Assembly (NCBI GenBank): GCA_027019845.1
Contig: JALUWE010000571.1
Span: 1 to 5,504, forward strand
Direction of reading: 5' to 3'
Origin: Anaerolineales bacterium
GTDB taxonomy: Bacteria; Chloroflexota; Anaerolineae; Anaerolineales; JABWBV01
DNA length: 5,504 bases
A model generated the notes under the pieces. That model searched no databases, was not told the origin of the DNA, and saw nothing but the letters and a program-made list of their open reading frames with translations. Both the position numbers and the translations under genes were made by a program. How positions within the stretch are numbered: position 1 is the stretch's first letter; the number at the start of each line of letters is the position of its first letter. Of the stretch, positions 1 to 5,504 are shown one piece after another.

Positions 1-246
1 GAGAACCGTGCCCTCTCCGATCTCCAACCTGCCGCCGCGGTCCGCCACCAGTTCCAGGGTCGCCACGGTGGAGACCAGCCGCACCCGGTCTGCAATGATC
101 ATCTCTCCCCAGTTGCGAATGCGGGGCCTGCCCCACACACGCACTCTTGCGCCCACCCGGGTTGCATGGCGCAAATACCACCACCCCCGTAGAACCGCGG
201 TTCCTTGAGAGCAATAGTATCTCCAGTTTTTCAAGTTCGGCGTCAT
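1..246 (-). CDS. Second hexapeptide-repeat acyltransferase, N-terminal part only
   Basis: This frame starts with ATG at 244-246, overlapping the upstream stop as ATGA, and stays open to base 1, giving 82 residues. After a basic, aromatic N-terminus (MTPNLKNWRYYCSQGT) the sequence shows hexapeptide-type repeats: VGARVRVWGRPRIRNWGEM (31-49), then IIADRVRLVST (50-60), and after an ELVADRGG linker, RLEIGEGTVL (73-82) at the edge. This arrangement is typical of the N-terminal coil of bacterial polysaccharide acyltransferases. The catalytic histidine and C-terminus lie outside the window. The overlap implies coupled translation with the preceding acyltransferase. The two proteins differ clearly in sequence over the visible part, so this is a tandem pair and not a recent duplication. 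Acyl donor and acceptor are unknown. Confidence 0.75.
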   Translation of the reverse strand, partial: MTPNLKNWRYYCSQGTAVLRGWWYLRHATRVGARVRVWGRPRIRNWGEMIIADRVRLVSTVATLELVADRGGRLEIGEGTVL

Positions 247-854
247 GGTTCGGACAAACGGCGTAACGGTTTGGCGGGGACACCGCCGACCAATGTGTGT
301 GGGGGCACATCTTTGGTGACCACCGCGGCGGCGGCCACCACCGCGCCCTCACCAACCGTGATTCCGGGCAAGACCGTGCAGCGCGCGCCCAGCCATGCGC
401 CGTTGCCGATTTGGATGGGCTGGGCGACCAGTTCACCGGCGCGCTGTTGCGCGTTTCCCAGTCGGTGGGTGCTGGTCAGCAACATGACCTGCTGCCCAAG
501 CGAGACACCATCCCCAATGCGGATCGGTTCTGTGAGGTCCAGGAAACAACCGACATTGAAGTAGCACCCGCGTCCGATGGTGAGCCTGCGGTAGAGATTG
601 CCGTTTCCGACCAGCTCGGGGGTGCCGGACATGGTGGTGCCGTGCCCAATCGTGAAGCCCGCAAAGCGCAATATCCACACGCGTAAGCGGCTGCCGGTAT
701 AGGCGGGCAGCGGGGCCAACAGCAACCGGGCCATCCACAGCCGGGGGTGAAAACCCGCCAGTTCCTCCATCCAAAGCTGTTTGGATTTCTTTACGATGCG
801 GGAAAGCCGGTTGCGGTTGATGGTGTGGTTTCTGCTGCGAGTGGATGGTCTCAT
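243..854 (-). CDS. Hexapeptide-repeat acyltransferase (WcaF/WbbJ/maltose O-acetyltransferase-like)
   Basis: A complete 203-residue left-handed beta-helix acyltransferase, expected to move an acetyl group (or another acyl group) from acyl-CoA to a sugar. Hexapeptide-type repeats are visible at about 67-78 (FTIGHGTTMSGT), 91-101, 111-120 (IRIGDGVSLG) and 147-182 (IQIGNGAWLGARCTVLPG and following). The catalytic-type histidine is His130 in LLTSTHRLG. The closing GVPAKPLRRL (190-200) is characteristic of this family. The N-terminal region (1-66) has a hydrophobic/basic stretch common in polysaccharide-cluster members. The start ATG at 854 follows the GT9 stop codon by a single base (TAA-A-ATG), which suggests translational coupling, as no Shine-Dalgarno sequence is evident. 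Its stop overlaps the start of the next acyltransferase gene. The acceptor sugar cannot be told from sequence. Confidence 0.88.
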   Translation of the reverse strand: MRPSTRSRNHTINRNRLSRIVKKSKQLWMEELAGFHPRLWMARLLLAPLPAYTGSRLRVWILRFAGFTIGHGTTMSGTPELVGNGNLYRRLTIGRGCYFNVGCFLDLTEPIRIGDGVSLGQQVMLLTSTHRLGNAQQRAGELVAQPIQIGNGAWLGARCTVLPGITVGEGAVVAAAAVVTKDVPPHTLVGGVPAKPLRRLSEP

Positions 855-855
855 T

Positions 856-1947
856 TTAGGTGACGAATACGCGTTGCAGGGCCGCGAGCACCTCTTCGAC
901 CTGGATACCGCTCAAGCGGCTGCGGCAATAGCTGTTGTGGCAAATGCCGGCTGCAAAGTCGCAAAGCTGTGGTTCTTCCTCTTCGGGGCTCCATTTTTGC
1001 AGCATGATCATGGGTTCGCCGGGTAGGGGCCCGTTCCAGGCCGGGTTACCCGCGCCCATCAAAACGACAGCCGGTTTCTTGAGCGCCTGGCAGATTTGGG
1101 TGGGCGCGGTATCGACTGCGACCACAAAATCCGCCTTGTCCAGCAGGGCGGCAAACTGGATCAGATCGGTCTCGCCGCAGGCGATCAGGGGGCGGGTGTC
1201 CATCTTCTGGGCGATGCTTTCCGCCAGGGGGCGCTCTCGCTCCGTGCCGGTGATTACGATTTTGCCGCCAAAGCGGGCGTTGATTTGGTTGCCGAGTTCC
1301 GACCAGCGTTCCGGCAGCCATTCATTGCAGCCCCAATGGCATCCCGGATGAAATGCCACCAGCGGTTCCCCTTCTTGCCATCCGTGCGAGGCGAGCCACT
1401 CCCCGGCCCACCGGGACCCGGCGCGCGGTATCCAGATTTCCATTTCGGGTGAGCCGGGAGGAATGCCCATGGCGGCCAGGATTTTTGCGTTTCGGGTGCG
1501 CGAATCGAGTTCGACGTCCGGTATGCCGACGTTCAAATCCAGCAAATGATCGTTTTTGCCTTGTAAATAACCAACCTGAAACGGGCGGCCTAGCAATTTG
1601 CAGAACAGTAACGTGTCGCCTCCAACGAAGCGAAAATGTATGACCAGATCGACGCGGCCCACCAAGCGCAGCCAGGCAAAAGCTTGCTGCGCTAACGACT
1701 GGATGCGGCTGAGCCGCGTGCTTTTTTCCTGGAAATGGTAAAAAGGGACAATGGCGTCGAGATAGGGGCACCCCTCCAGGATGGAGGCGGCATACGCGTT
1801 GGTCAACAAGAGGATGCGCGCGGTGGGGAAGTTTTGACGCAGCGTTCTCAGATAGGGAACGGCATAGAGCACGCCGCTCATGTGATCCCGTACAACTGCC
1901 AGGATGCGCAATCCATCTTTTTTTAGAAGGCTTTCCAGTCTGGTCAT
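856..1947 (-). CDS. Glycosyltransferase family 9 (heptosyltransferase-like)
   Basis: A 363-residue GT-B-fold protein, of normal length for GT9 (ADP-heptose:LPS heptosyltransferase family). The N-terminal domain opens with LRILAVVRDHMSGVLYAVPYL (13-33), matching the family's 'iLvir..alGDvvl..P' pattern, and continues with LRQNFPTARILLLT. The C-terminal donor domain has VAFHPGCHW (197-205), VITGTERE (231-238), CGETDLIQFAALLDKADFVVAVDTAP (257-282) and VVLMGAGNP (294-302). Cysteines 329, 336 and 341 near the end are also common in the family. Two departures are visible: the usual KxWP lysine position reads NEWLPERW (208-215), and DTGPxH reads DTAPTQ (279-284). The donor sugar may therefore not be heptose. 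ATG 1947 lies 37 bases after the sulfotransferase stop. The same frame stays open to a GTG at 2073, which has AGGAG four bases upstream and would add 42 K/R/P-rich residues overlapping the previous gene. I prefer the short form because it fits the family's N-terminus. Confidence 0.88.
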   Translation of the reverse strand: MTRLESLLKKDGLRILAVVRDHMSGVLYAVPYLRTLRQNFPTARILLLTNAYAASILEGCPYLDAIVPFYHFQEKSTRLSRIQSLAQQAFAWLRLVGRVDLVIHFRFVGGDTLLFCKLLGRPFQVGYLQGKNDHLLDLNVGIPDVELDSRTRNAKILAAMGIPPGSPEMEIWIPRAGSRWAGEWLASHGWQEGEPLVAFHPGCHWGCNEWLPERWSELGNQINARFGGKIVITGTERERPLAESIAQKMDTRPLIACGETDLIQFAALLDKADFVVAVDTAPTQICQALKKPAVVLMGAGNPAWNGPLPGEPMIMLQKWSPEEEEPQLCDFAAGICHNSYCRSRLSGIQVEEVLAALQRVFVT

Positions 1948-1984
1948 GGTTTTGAGAACATCGGCGCGCTGCTTTGCGCGGGCT

Positions 1985-3046
1985 TTATCCGGGCGGGGTG
2001 GTTTTGTGGTTGGCGTTTTGGTTGATAATGCTCTTGCGATAGCGTATTCCGCGTTGCCACAATATTTTTCCACGCAGCTCCTGGGGGAGGATTTTACGTG
2101 CTATTTGTCGCAAAGGGGGCCAGAGCGGCCAGAGGGCATCGAAAATCAGATTGTACACCTTCCAGTGGAGGCCCTCGACAGAGACGGGTTCGTACCCAAA
2201 CGCTCGTAATTGCTTTCCGGCCACCCAATTGAAGCGGGCGTGTCTTGCTGGCTTCCACCGGCGCCAGCGATTCAGAGGATCGAAGCTCTCTGTTCTTTGC
2301 ACACCTCGCCAATTGAGTTCGGTCGGTTTGCTATGGAAAGTCGAAGAGCCTCGTACCGGTGGTTCTCGTTCGTAGTCGTAGATTTCGGGGTCGATGCCGA
2401 TGAAGGTAAAAATGTTCCACAGTTCCTCTTTTTTGTTTTGTAACAGGTCTTCATAACGGACTGTGTACATTTGATCAGGGTGCTGTGGCGCGGTTTGCAA
2501 AATCGTATCGGCGGCTTTTGCCCAGCGGTGCAGCGCGTCTTCATACCACCAGCCAAACGACCGCATACCGGATTCGATCACCGAGCGGCCATCCCGCACC
2601 AGGAGGATGACTTTGGAATCCGTGAGGCGGGGAATCAAGGCAAGGTTTTCGACAGAGGGCGTGCGGGAGATGCAAACCGGTGGCGAGGTTTTCACATACG
2701 GCGATTCTTGCACCTCCTGGGGGGAGATGTACTTGTGAACCCAGGCGGGCTCCGTCAGGCCGTACAGATAGTTTTCCAATCCCTCGCCGATGGCCGCCAG
2801 GAGGGGGGCCTTGAGTTCTTCGCCGAACTCCCCCCAAAGGGCCTGCCAGGAGTTGTGAACTTGATCGACGTAAGTACACAAGGTGCGGGCATGGGCAAAC
2901 AGAAAATTTTCGGTAATGTGTACGGTGGCACCGCAATCGGGATGTAGAGAGAGTAAGTCACATAAATAATTCGTGCCACTACGAGGCATGATGCCGAGTA
3001 AATGGACGGTCCGCGGGGGGTGGTCACGTGGTATGTTGCTGGACAT
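1985..3046 (-). CDS. Sulfotransferase family protein (PAPS-dependent)
   Basis: A 353-residue protein expected to transfer sulfate from PAPS to an acceptor hydroxyl or amine, probably in the cytoplasm or at the membrane face. The 5'-phosphosulfate-binding loop is the N-terminal LLGIMPRSGTNYL (residues 16-28), right after the first beta strand. The 3'-phosphate-binding motif is VILLVRDGRSVIES (146-159), with the expected Arg151 and Ser159. YTVRYEDLL (194-202) and the GKQLRAFGYE region (277-286) are typical of bacterial members. The C-terminal tail (about 287-353) is rich in Trp, Leu and basic residues and could contact the membrane. An in-frame ATG at 3094 would add 16 residues, but the Shine-Dalgarno sequence favours 3046. 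Placed between a Wzy-like protein and a GT9 gene, its likely acceptor is a sugar of the surface polysaccharide; a lipid or small-molecule acceptor is not excluded. No signal peptide is seen. Confidence 0.88.
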   Translation of the reverse strand: MSSNIPRDHPPRTVHLLGIMPRSGTNYLCDLLSLHPDCGATVHITENFLFAHARTLCTYVDQVHNSWQALWGEFGEELKAPLLAAIGEGLENYLYGLTEPAWVHKYISPQEVQESPYVKTSPPVCISRTPSVENLALIPRLTDSKVILLVRDGRSVIESGMRSFGWWYEDALHRWAKAADTILQTAPQHPDQMYTVRYEDLLQNKKEELWNIFTFIGIDPEIYDYEREPPVRGSSTFHSKPTELNWRGVQRTESFDPLNRWRRWKPARHARFNWVAGKQLRAFGYEPVSVEGLHWKVYNLIFDALWPLWPPLRQIARKILPQELRGKILWQRGIRYRKSIINQNANHKTTPPG

Positions 3047-3158
3047 GGTCCCTTCACCTTTGTTCTGGATTGCTCCTCCCGGCGATCTTATCATGTCATT
3101 TGGCGTTTCATTGCATTGTGAGCACCTTTTTCGTCGCTTAAGGACACCTTTCCGGCTT
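3047..3158 (-). other. 112-base intergenic gap, largest in the operon
   Basis: This gap lies between the polymerase stop and the sulfotransferase start. Read on the minus strand it holds three AAGGTG copies (3145-3150, 3123-3128, 3055-3060), a purine-rich GGGAGGAGC (3072-3080) with no start codon at a usable distance, and a chain of tiny frames. ATG-CAA-TGA is at 3108-3116. A six-codon frame MKRQMT is at 3091-3111, and its stop overlaps an ATG at 3092-3094 that is in-frame with the sulfotransferase. No strong hairpin followed by T-run is present, so I see no intrinsic terminator, and no convincing -35/-10 pair. It may contain an internal promoter or act in translational control, but the sequence does not show this. 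Confidence 0.35.
3051..3060 (-). promoter_or_regulatory. Ribosome binding site for the sulfotransferase gene
   Basis: On the minus strand the sequence AAGGTGAAGG stands just before ATG 3046. The GGTGA part ends 7 bases before the start codon and matches the anti-Shine-Dalgarno end of 16S rRNA. It is the clearest such site in the window and decides the start at 3046 over the in-frame ATG at 3094. The other genes mostly rely on close spacing or overlap. Confidence 0.6.
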
Positions 3159-4703
3159 TTAGGGGAGCATGGCGCGGGCCGGGGTCTGGCTGTCCTTGCG
3201 GGTGTTGGTGTCCGCGGGGTGCCGGGTAACGATGCGTTCGAAACCGCTGATCCACCCCATCACCGCACCCACATACACCATGCTCTGTATATCCCACGAA
3301 ATATCCACATAGGCGTACACAAAGTGCATGATGATGTACAGCGTTCCGGTCAGGGCGATGGCTTTCAAGTCACCGTTGGGGGCCCGCAGCAGTGCCCGAA
3401 CACCAGCCATGATGGATGAGCCGATCAAGAAGAGCATGGCAATGAACCCTCCGATGCCGGTCTTGATCCATATCCAGATGATCGAATTGTGCACCATGTA
3501 TTCCCACCATTCGAAGAAGCTGATGTCCGGCAGAGGTACGAGAAATTTGACTTTTTGCCCGAAGCCCACCCCTGTCAGCGGGGATTGGCGGATGGTGTAA
3601 CGGGAGTTGATGTTTTCGAGCTGGCGGTACAGGTTGGAGCTGCGGTCTTTTGCATTGGCCTGTTCTACGGCCACAATCGATTTGAGCGTTTGGGCGGGCA
3701 TGGCAAGCGCGCTGTTGCTGTTCCAAAAAAGGGCCACATACAGCAACCCGGCAACAAAAGCCGGGGGGACGATGATCCAAAATGCCAGGGGTTTTTCTTT
3801 GAGCAAGATGATCGCCATCAGCGCCAGCGCGATCGCCAGGGCCACGAAAGCTGCCCGGCGTTGTGCCGCCATATACGTCAGCAGCATGGGAGGCAGCATC
3901 AGCGGGATGAAGAGGCGTTTGGGCCAGGAAGCCTTGTATAGCCAGGCGGCCAGCACGAACACAAAAATCGAATTGATGTGAATAGCGACCGAGTGTTCGG
4001 TCATGGATTCGATGCCGGTTAAATCCGCTTTCAAGACGAAAAAATAGTGATATGTACCAAACAACCCCTCAATGAACAGGGCGATTACCGCCGTCCAGAA
4101 AAGGTGGTTGGCGTGTTCCCGCCTGGTGAGCAAATTGCTGCTCAGAACCAGCATTGCCACCAGATAGAAAATCGGGCGCGCCTCCCATAACCCGATGTTG
4201 ACGTTCCCACCTGTGCCAAAGCCATACACCATGCCAAAAACGATGAACAGTATGAACACCAGCGCGGGCCAGAACAAGCGGCCGGTGTAGAAATTCAACT
4301 TGCGCTCCATCGCCCCGCGCCCAAGCCAGGAAACGAACGTCAGCACCAGGTAAATTTCCAGCGGGCTGAAGATGAGCGCGTCGTTGAGATACATCAGCGA
4401 TTCCGCGCTGGACAGATTTTTGGCGAAGGGGAACCAATACGTGATGATGCCGTCCCCCACCAACGTCAGAAAAAGAATCAGGTAAATGCCGTAGCGAGGT
4501 TGGTACAAAATCAACACACTGCCGGCGGCAAAGAGCAGCCAGGCGATAAATGCCGGGTTGGGCCCAAACATCAGCAACGCCAGCGCAAGAATACCGCTCA
4601 GCCCGGTCAGCACGACGAACCACAACCCCCAAACCCAGCCAGCGCGTTGCTTTTGTATCTCCGCGCTCGTGATGTTGAGATGGAATCGAAAGGTGTTCAA
4701 CAT
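3159..4703 (-). CDS. O-antigen ligase/Wzy-type polysaccharide polymerase
   Basis: A 514-residue multi-pass inner-membrane protein, normal in length for the family. About 12-14 hydrophobic segments are visible, for example near residues 24-46, 51-67, 72-90, 143-162, 200-223, 263-280, 284-301, 306-327, 407-432 and 448-466. The large polar loop at about 328-403 is typical of Wzy_C-domain (O-antigen ligase family) proteins, as is the SPLTGVGFG motif (374-382) followed by HNSIIWIWIKTGIGG (405-419). The QRR at 281-283 at the start of a membrane helix matches the arginine usually found there. Such proteins polymerise undecaprenyl-linked repeat units or ligate glycan to an acceptor on the outer face of the membrane; which of the two cannot be told here. 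The start chosen is ATG 4703, preceded by a weak purine stretch (GAGAAG). A GTG at 4724, three bases after the upstream stop, would add seven residues. The C-terminal tail of about 25 residues is polar. Confidence 0.88.
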   Translation of the reverse strand: MLNTFRFHLNITSAEIQKQRAGWVWGLWFVVLTGLSGILALALLMFGPNPAFIAWLLFAAGSVLILYQPRYGIYLILFLTLVGDGIITYWFPFAKNLSSAESLMYLNDALIFSPLEIYLVLTFVSWLGRGAMERKLNFYTGRLFWPALVFILFIVFGMVYGFGTGGNVNIGLWEARPIFYLVAMLVLSSNLLTRREHANHLFWTAVIALFIEGLFGTYHYFFVLKADLTGIESMTEHSVAIHINSIFVFVLAAWLYKASWPKRLFIPLMLPPMLLTYMAAQRRAAFVALAIALALMAIILLKEKPLAFWIIVPPAFVAGLLYVALFWNSNSALAMPAQTLKSIVAVEQANAKDRSSNLYRQLENINSRYTIRQSPLTGVGFGQKVKFLVPLPDISFFEWWEYMVHNSIIWIWIKTGIGGFIAMLFLIGSSIMAGVRALLRAPNGDLKAIALTGTLYIIMHFVYAYVDISWDIQSMVYVGAVMGWISGFERIVTRHPADTNTRKDSQTPARAMLP

Positions 4704-4727
4704 GTCACTTCTCACGGGCTGCACCCG

Positions 4728-4871
4728 TCACAGTTTCCCGAAAACAAGATAAGCGATAGAAAGCAGCAGAATGAGCGCCAGCAGCAGCATATTTTGCCAT
4801 TGCGGTTTTCGATTCCATAACACCAGCCCGCCTATAAAACTTGCCGTTAGAAAGAACAAGAAGAGAACCAT
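4728..4871 (-). CDS. Small two-helix membrane protein, 47 aa, unknown function
   Basis: This short reading frame fills the space between the CpsD-like gene and the polymerase gene. It begins with ATG at 4871, two codons after the upstream TAA, and ends with TGA at 4728-4730. The 47-residue product has a hydrophobic segment at about residues 2-19 (VLFLFFLTASFIGGLVLW), a short polar turn (NRKPQWQN, 20-27), and a second hydrophobic segment at about 28-43. The expected form is a helical hairpin in the cytoplasmic membrane with the basic turn probably inside. No clear Shine-Dalgarno sequence precedes it, so translation is probably coupled to the upstream gene. It lies in the same frame as both neighbours, so stop-codon readthrough or a split gene is an alternative. 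I do not recognise the family. The hydrophobic pattern and the position between two polysaccharide genes are the evidence that it is real. Confidence 0.6.
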   Translation of the reverse strand: MVLFLFFLTASFIGGLVLWNRKPQWQNMLLLALILLLSIAYLVFGKL

Positions 4872-4877
4872 GCGCGG

Positions 4878-5504
4878 TTATTGCTGCGGAATGAATTTCA
4901 ACAAAAAGGCAGGCGTAGCCAGTTTGACCTGGTTCATAATCACGCCCGCGATGGGCAAATCCTCCAGATCGTCCAGCGCGAGACGCACGTTTTCGATACT
5001 GGTGACACCCTGACGCACCACCAGGCAACAGACAGTGCCTAACTCAGCCAGCGCGATGGCATCGTTGGTCGCCAGAACCGCGGGTAAGTCGAGAATCAAG
5101 TGGTCGAAACGCTCGTTCAATCTGGCGATGACTTCTCGTAACGCTTTACTGCGAGCAAAGACAGGTCGTTTTTCGATGGGCATCTGCCCGGAGGGAATCA
5201 GGCTCAGTCTCGGGTTTCCCGTAGGAACAATGACCTCCTCCAGAGAGATTTCGCCGCTCAGAACATTTGCCAGCCCTTTTCCGCTTTCGCCAACAGGCAA
5301 TGGCGAAGGCCACCACCAGTTGAGTTCGACGATTGCCACCGTGGTATCCAGATCGTTGGCCATGGTGAGGCCCAACGCGCGTGAAATGTAGGTGGTACCT
5401 TCCTGGCGTAACGAGGCTAACAGCGCCAGACGCTCTGGAAGGGGGGCCTTGCGGCACAGGCGGGAGACCATCAGGCGCAGGTTTTCAACCACCTGGTAGG
5501 GAAA
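4878..5504 (-). CDS. CpsD/CapB-family tyrosine-kinase-like ATPase, 5' truncated, degenerate P-loop
   Basis: The frame is open to the right edge, giving 208 visible residues. The start lies outside the window, because the stretch matching the family's 'EAYRTLRTN' segment (visible residues 3-16, YQVVENLRLMVSRL) sits at the very edge. The GTG at 5492 is in-frame but probably internal. The fold is recognised from GLANVLSG (visible 77-84), LIPSGQMP (102-109), the Walker B-like FDHLILDLPAV (133-143), and the C-terminal strand-helix unit with GVIMNQ (187-192). In this family the protein is a cytoplasmic, membrane-associated kinase that works with a Wzz/CpsC adaptor to control polysaccharide chain length and export. 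Two features are odd. The expected GEGKT/S P-loop reads RQEGTT (33-38) with no lysine, and the second Walker motif, usually DADxRxP, reads ELNWWWP (60-66). No C-terminal tyrosine cluster is present; the protein ends in KFIPQQ. It may therefore be a non-catalytic or regulatory paralogue. Family assignment is fairly sure; kinase activity is doubtful. Confidence 0.85.
   Translation of the reverse strand, partial: FPYQVVENLRLMVSRLCRKAPLPERLALLASLRQEGTTYISRALGLTMANDLDTTVAIVELNWWWPSPLPVGESGKGLANVLSGEISLEEVIVPTGNPRLSLIPSGQMPIEKRPVFARSKALREVIARLNERFDHLILDLPAVLATNDAIALAELGTVCCLVVRQGVTSIENVRLALDDLEDLPIAGVIMNQVKLATPAFLLKFIPQQ

Noticed and set aside
2471..2947. Plus-strand open frame of 158 codons opposite the sulfotransferase gene
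   Set aside because: It is antisense to a gene with clear family motifs, shows no recognisable domain, and follows the codon pattern of the opposite strand.
3047..3094. Longer sulfotransferase start at ATG 3094 (16 extra residues)
   Set aside because: ATG 3046 has a well-spaced AAGGTGAAGG, and the extra residues add nothing typical of the family's N-terminus.
3085..3113. Possible promoter on the minus strand (TAAGAT as -10, 3085-3090)
   Set aside because: The hexamer at the right distance upstream is CAATGA, which does not resemble TTGACA, so there is no convincing -35 element.
3141..3151. Small inverted repeat AAGG-TGT-CCTT after the polymerase stop
   Set aside because: The stem is only four base pairs and no T-run follows, so it does not qualify as an intrinsic terminator.
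3489..3941. Plus-strand open frame of 150 codons opposite the polymerase gene
   Set aside because: The product is Gln/His/Arg-rich with no domain, as expected for the antisense of a hydrophobic membrane protein.
4069..4632. Minus-strand frame of 187 codons inside the polymerase gene
   Set aside because: It is an alternative frame of the polymerase, whose membrane segments and Wzy_C motifs are unmistakable; this frame has no family features.
4728..4730. TGA between the small membrane protein and the polymerase as a recoded (selenocysteine) codon
   Set aside because: No selenocysteine-insertion hairpin is evident directly downstream, and separate start codons (GTG 4724, ATG 4703) lie immediately after it.

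Overview
The window is a piece of one bacterial cell-surface or exopolysaccharide (EPS/capsule/O-antigen-type) biosynthesis operon. Every supported gene lies on the minus strand, so transcription runs from the right end (5504) to the left end (1). The genes are packed tightly. Junctions are a 4-base ATGA overlap, a 1-base gap, two gaps of under 30 bases, one of 37 bases and a single larger gap of 112 bases. No RNA gene, insertion sequence, CRISPR array or convincing terminator was seen. The DNA is moderately GC-rich. The taxon cannot be fixed from the sequence. A weak guess from the gene mix (CpsD-like protein, Wzy-type polymerase, sulfotransferase, GT9, paired hexapeptide acyltransferases) is Chloroflexota or another environmental bacterium, and a Gram-negative is also possible.

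Layout in transcription order: (1) a 5'-truncated CpsD/CapB-family (BY-kinase/MinD-like) protein whose nucleotide-binding motifs are clearly degenerate (4878-5504); (2) a previously easy-to-miss 47-residue protein with two membrane segments (4728-4871); (3) a Wzy/O-antigen-ligase-like multi-pass membrane protein (3159-4703); (4) after a 112-base gap with a good Shine-Dalgarno sequence, a PAPS-dependent sulfotransferase (1985-3046); (5) a GT9-family (heptosyltransferase-like) glycosyltransferase (856-1947); (6) a complete hexapeptide-repeat acyltransferase (243-854); (7) the N-terminal part of a second hexapeptide acyltransferase, which overlaps gene 6 by ATGA and runs off the left end (1-246).

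Inferred joint role: GT9 adds a sugar to a lipid-linked repeat unit, the acyltransferases O- or N-acylate sugars, the sulfotransferase puts sulfate on a glycan or another acceptor, the Wzy-like protein polymerises or ligates the exported units, and the CpsD-like protein takes part in chain-length control or export. The likely product is therefore a sulfated, acylated polysaccharide. The initiating glycosyl-phosphate transferase, the flippase and the Wzz/CpsC partner are not in the window and would be expected beside it. The points most worth following up are the CpsD-like protein lacking its Walker A lysine and the tiny membrane protein in the same reading frame directly behind it.
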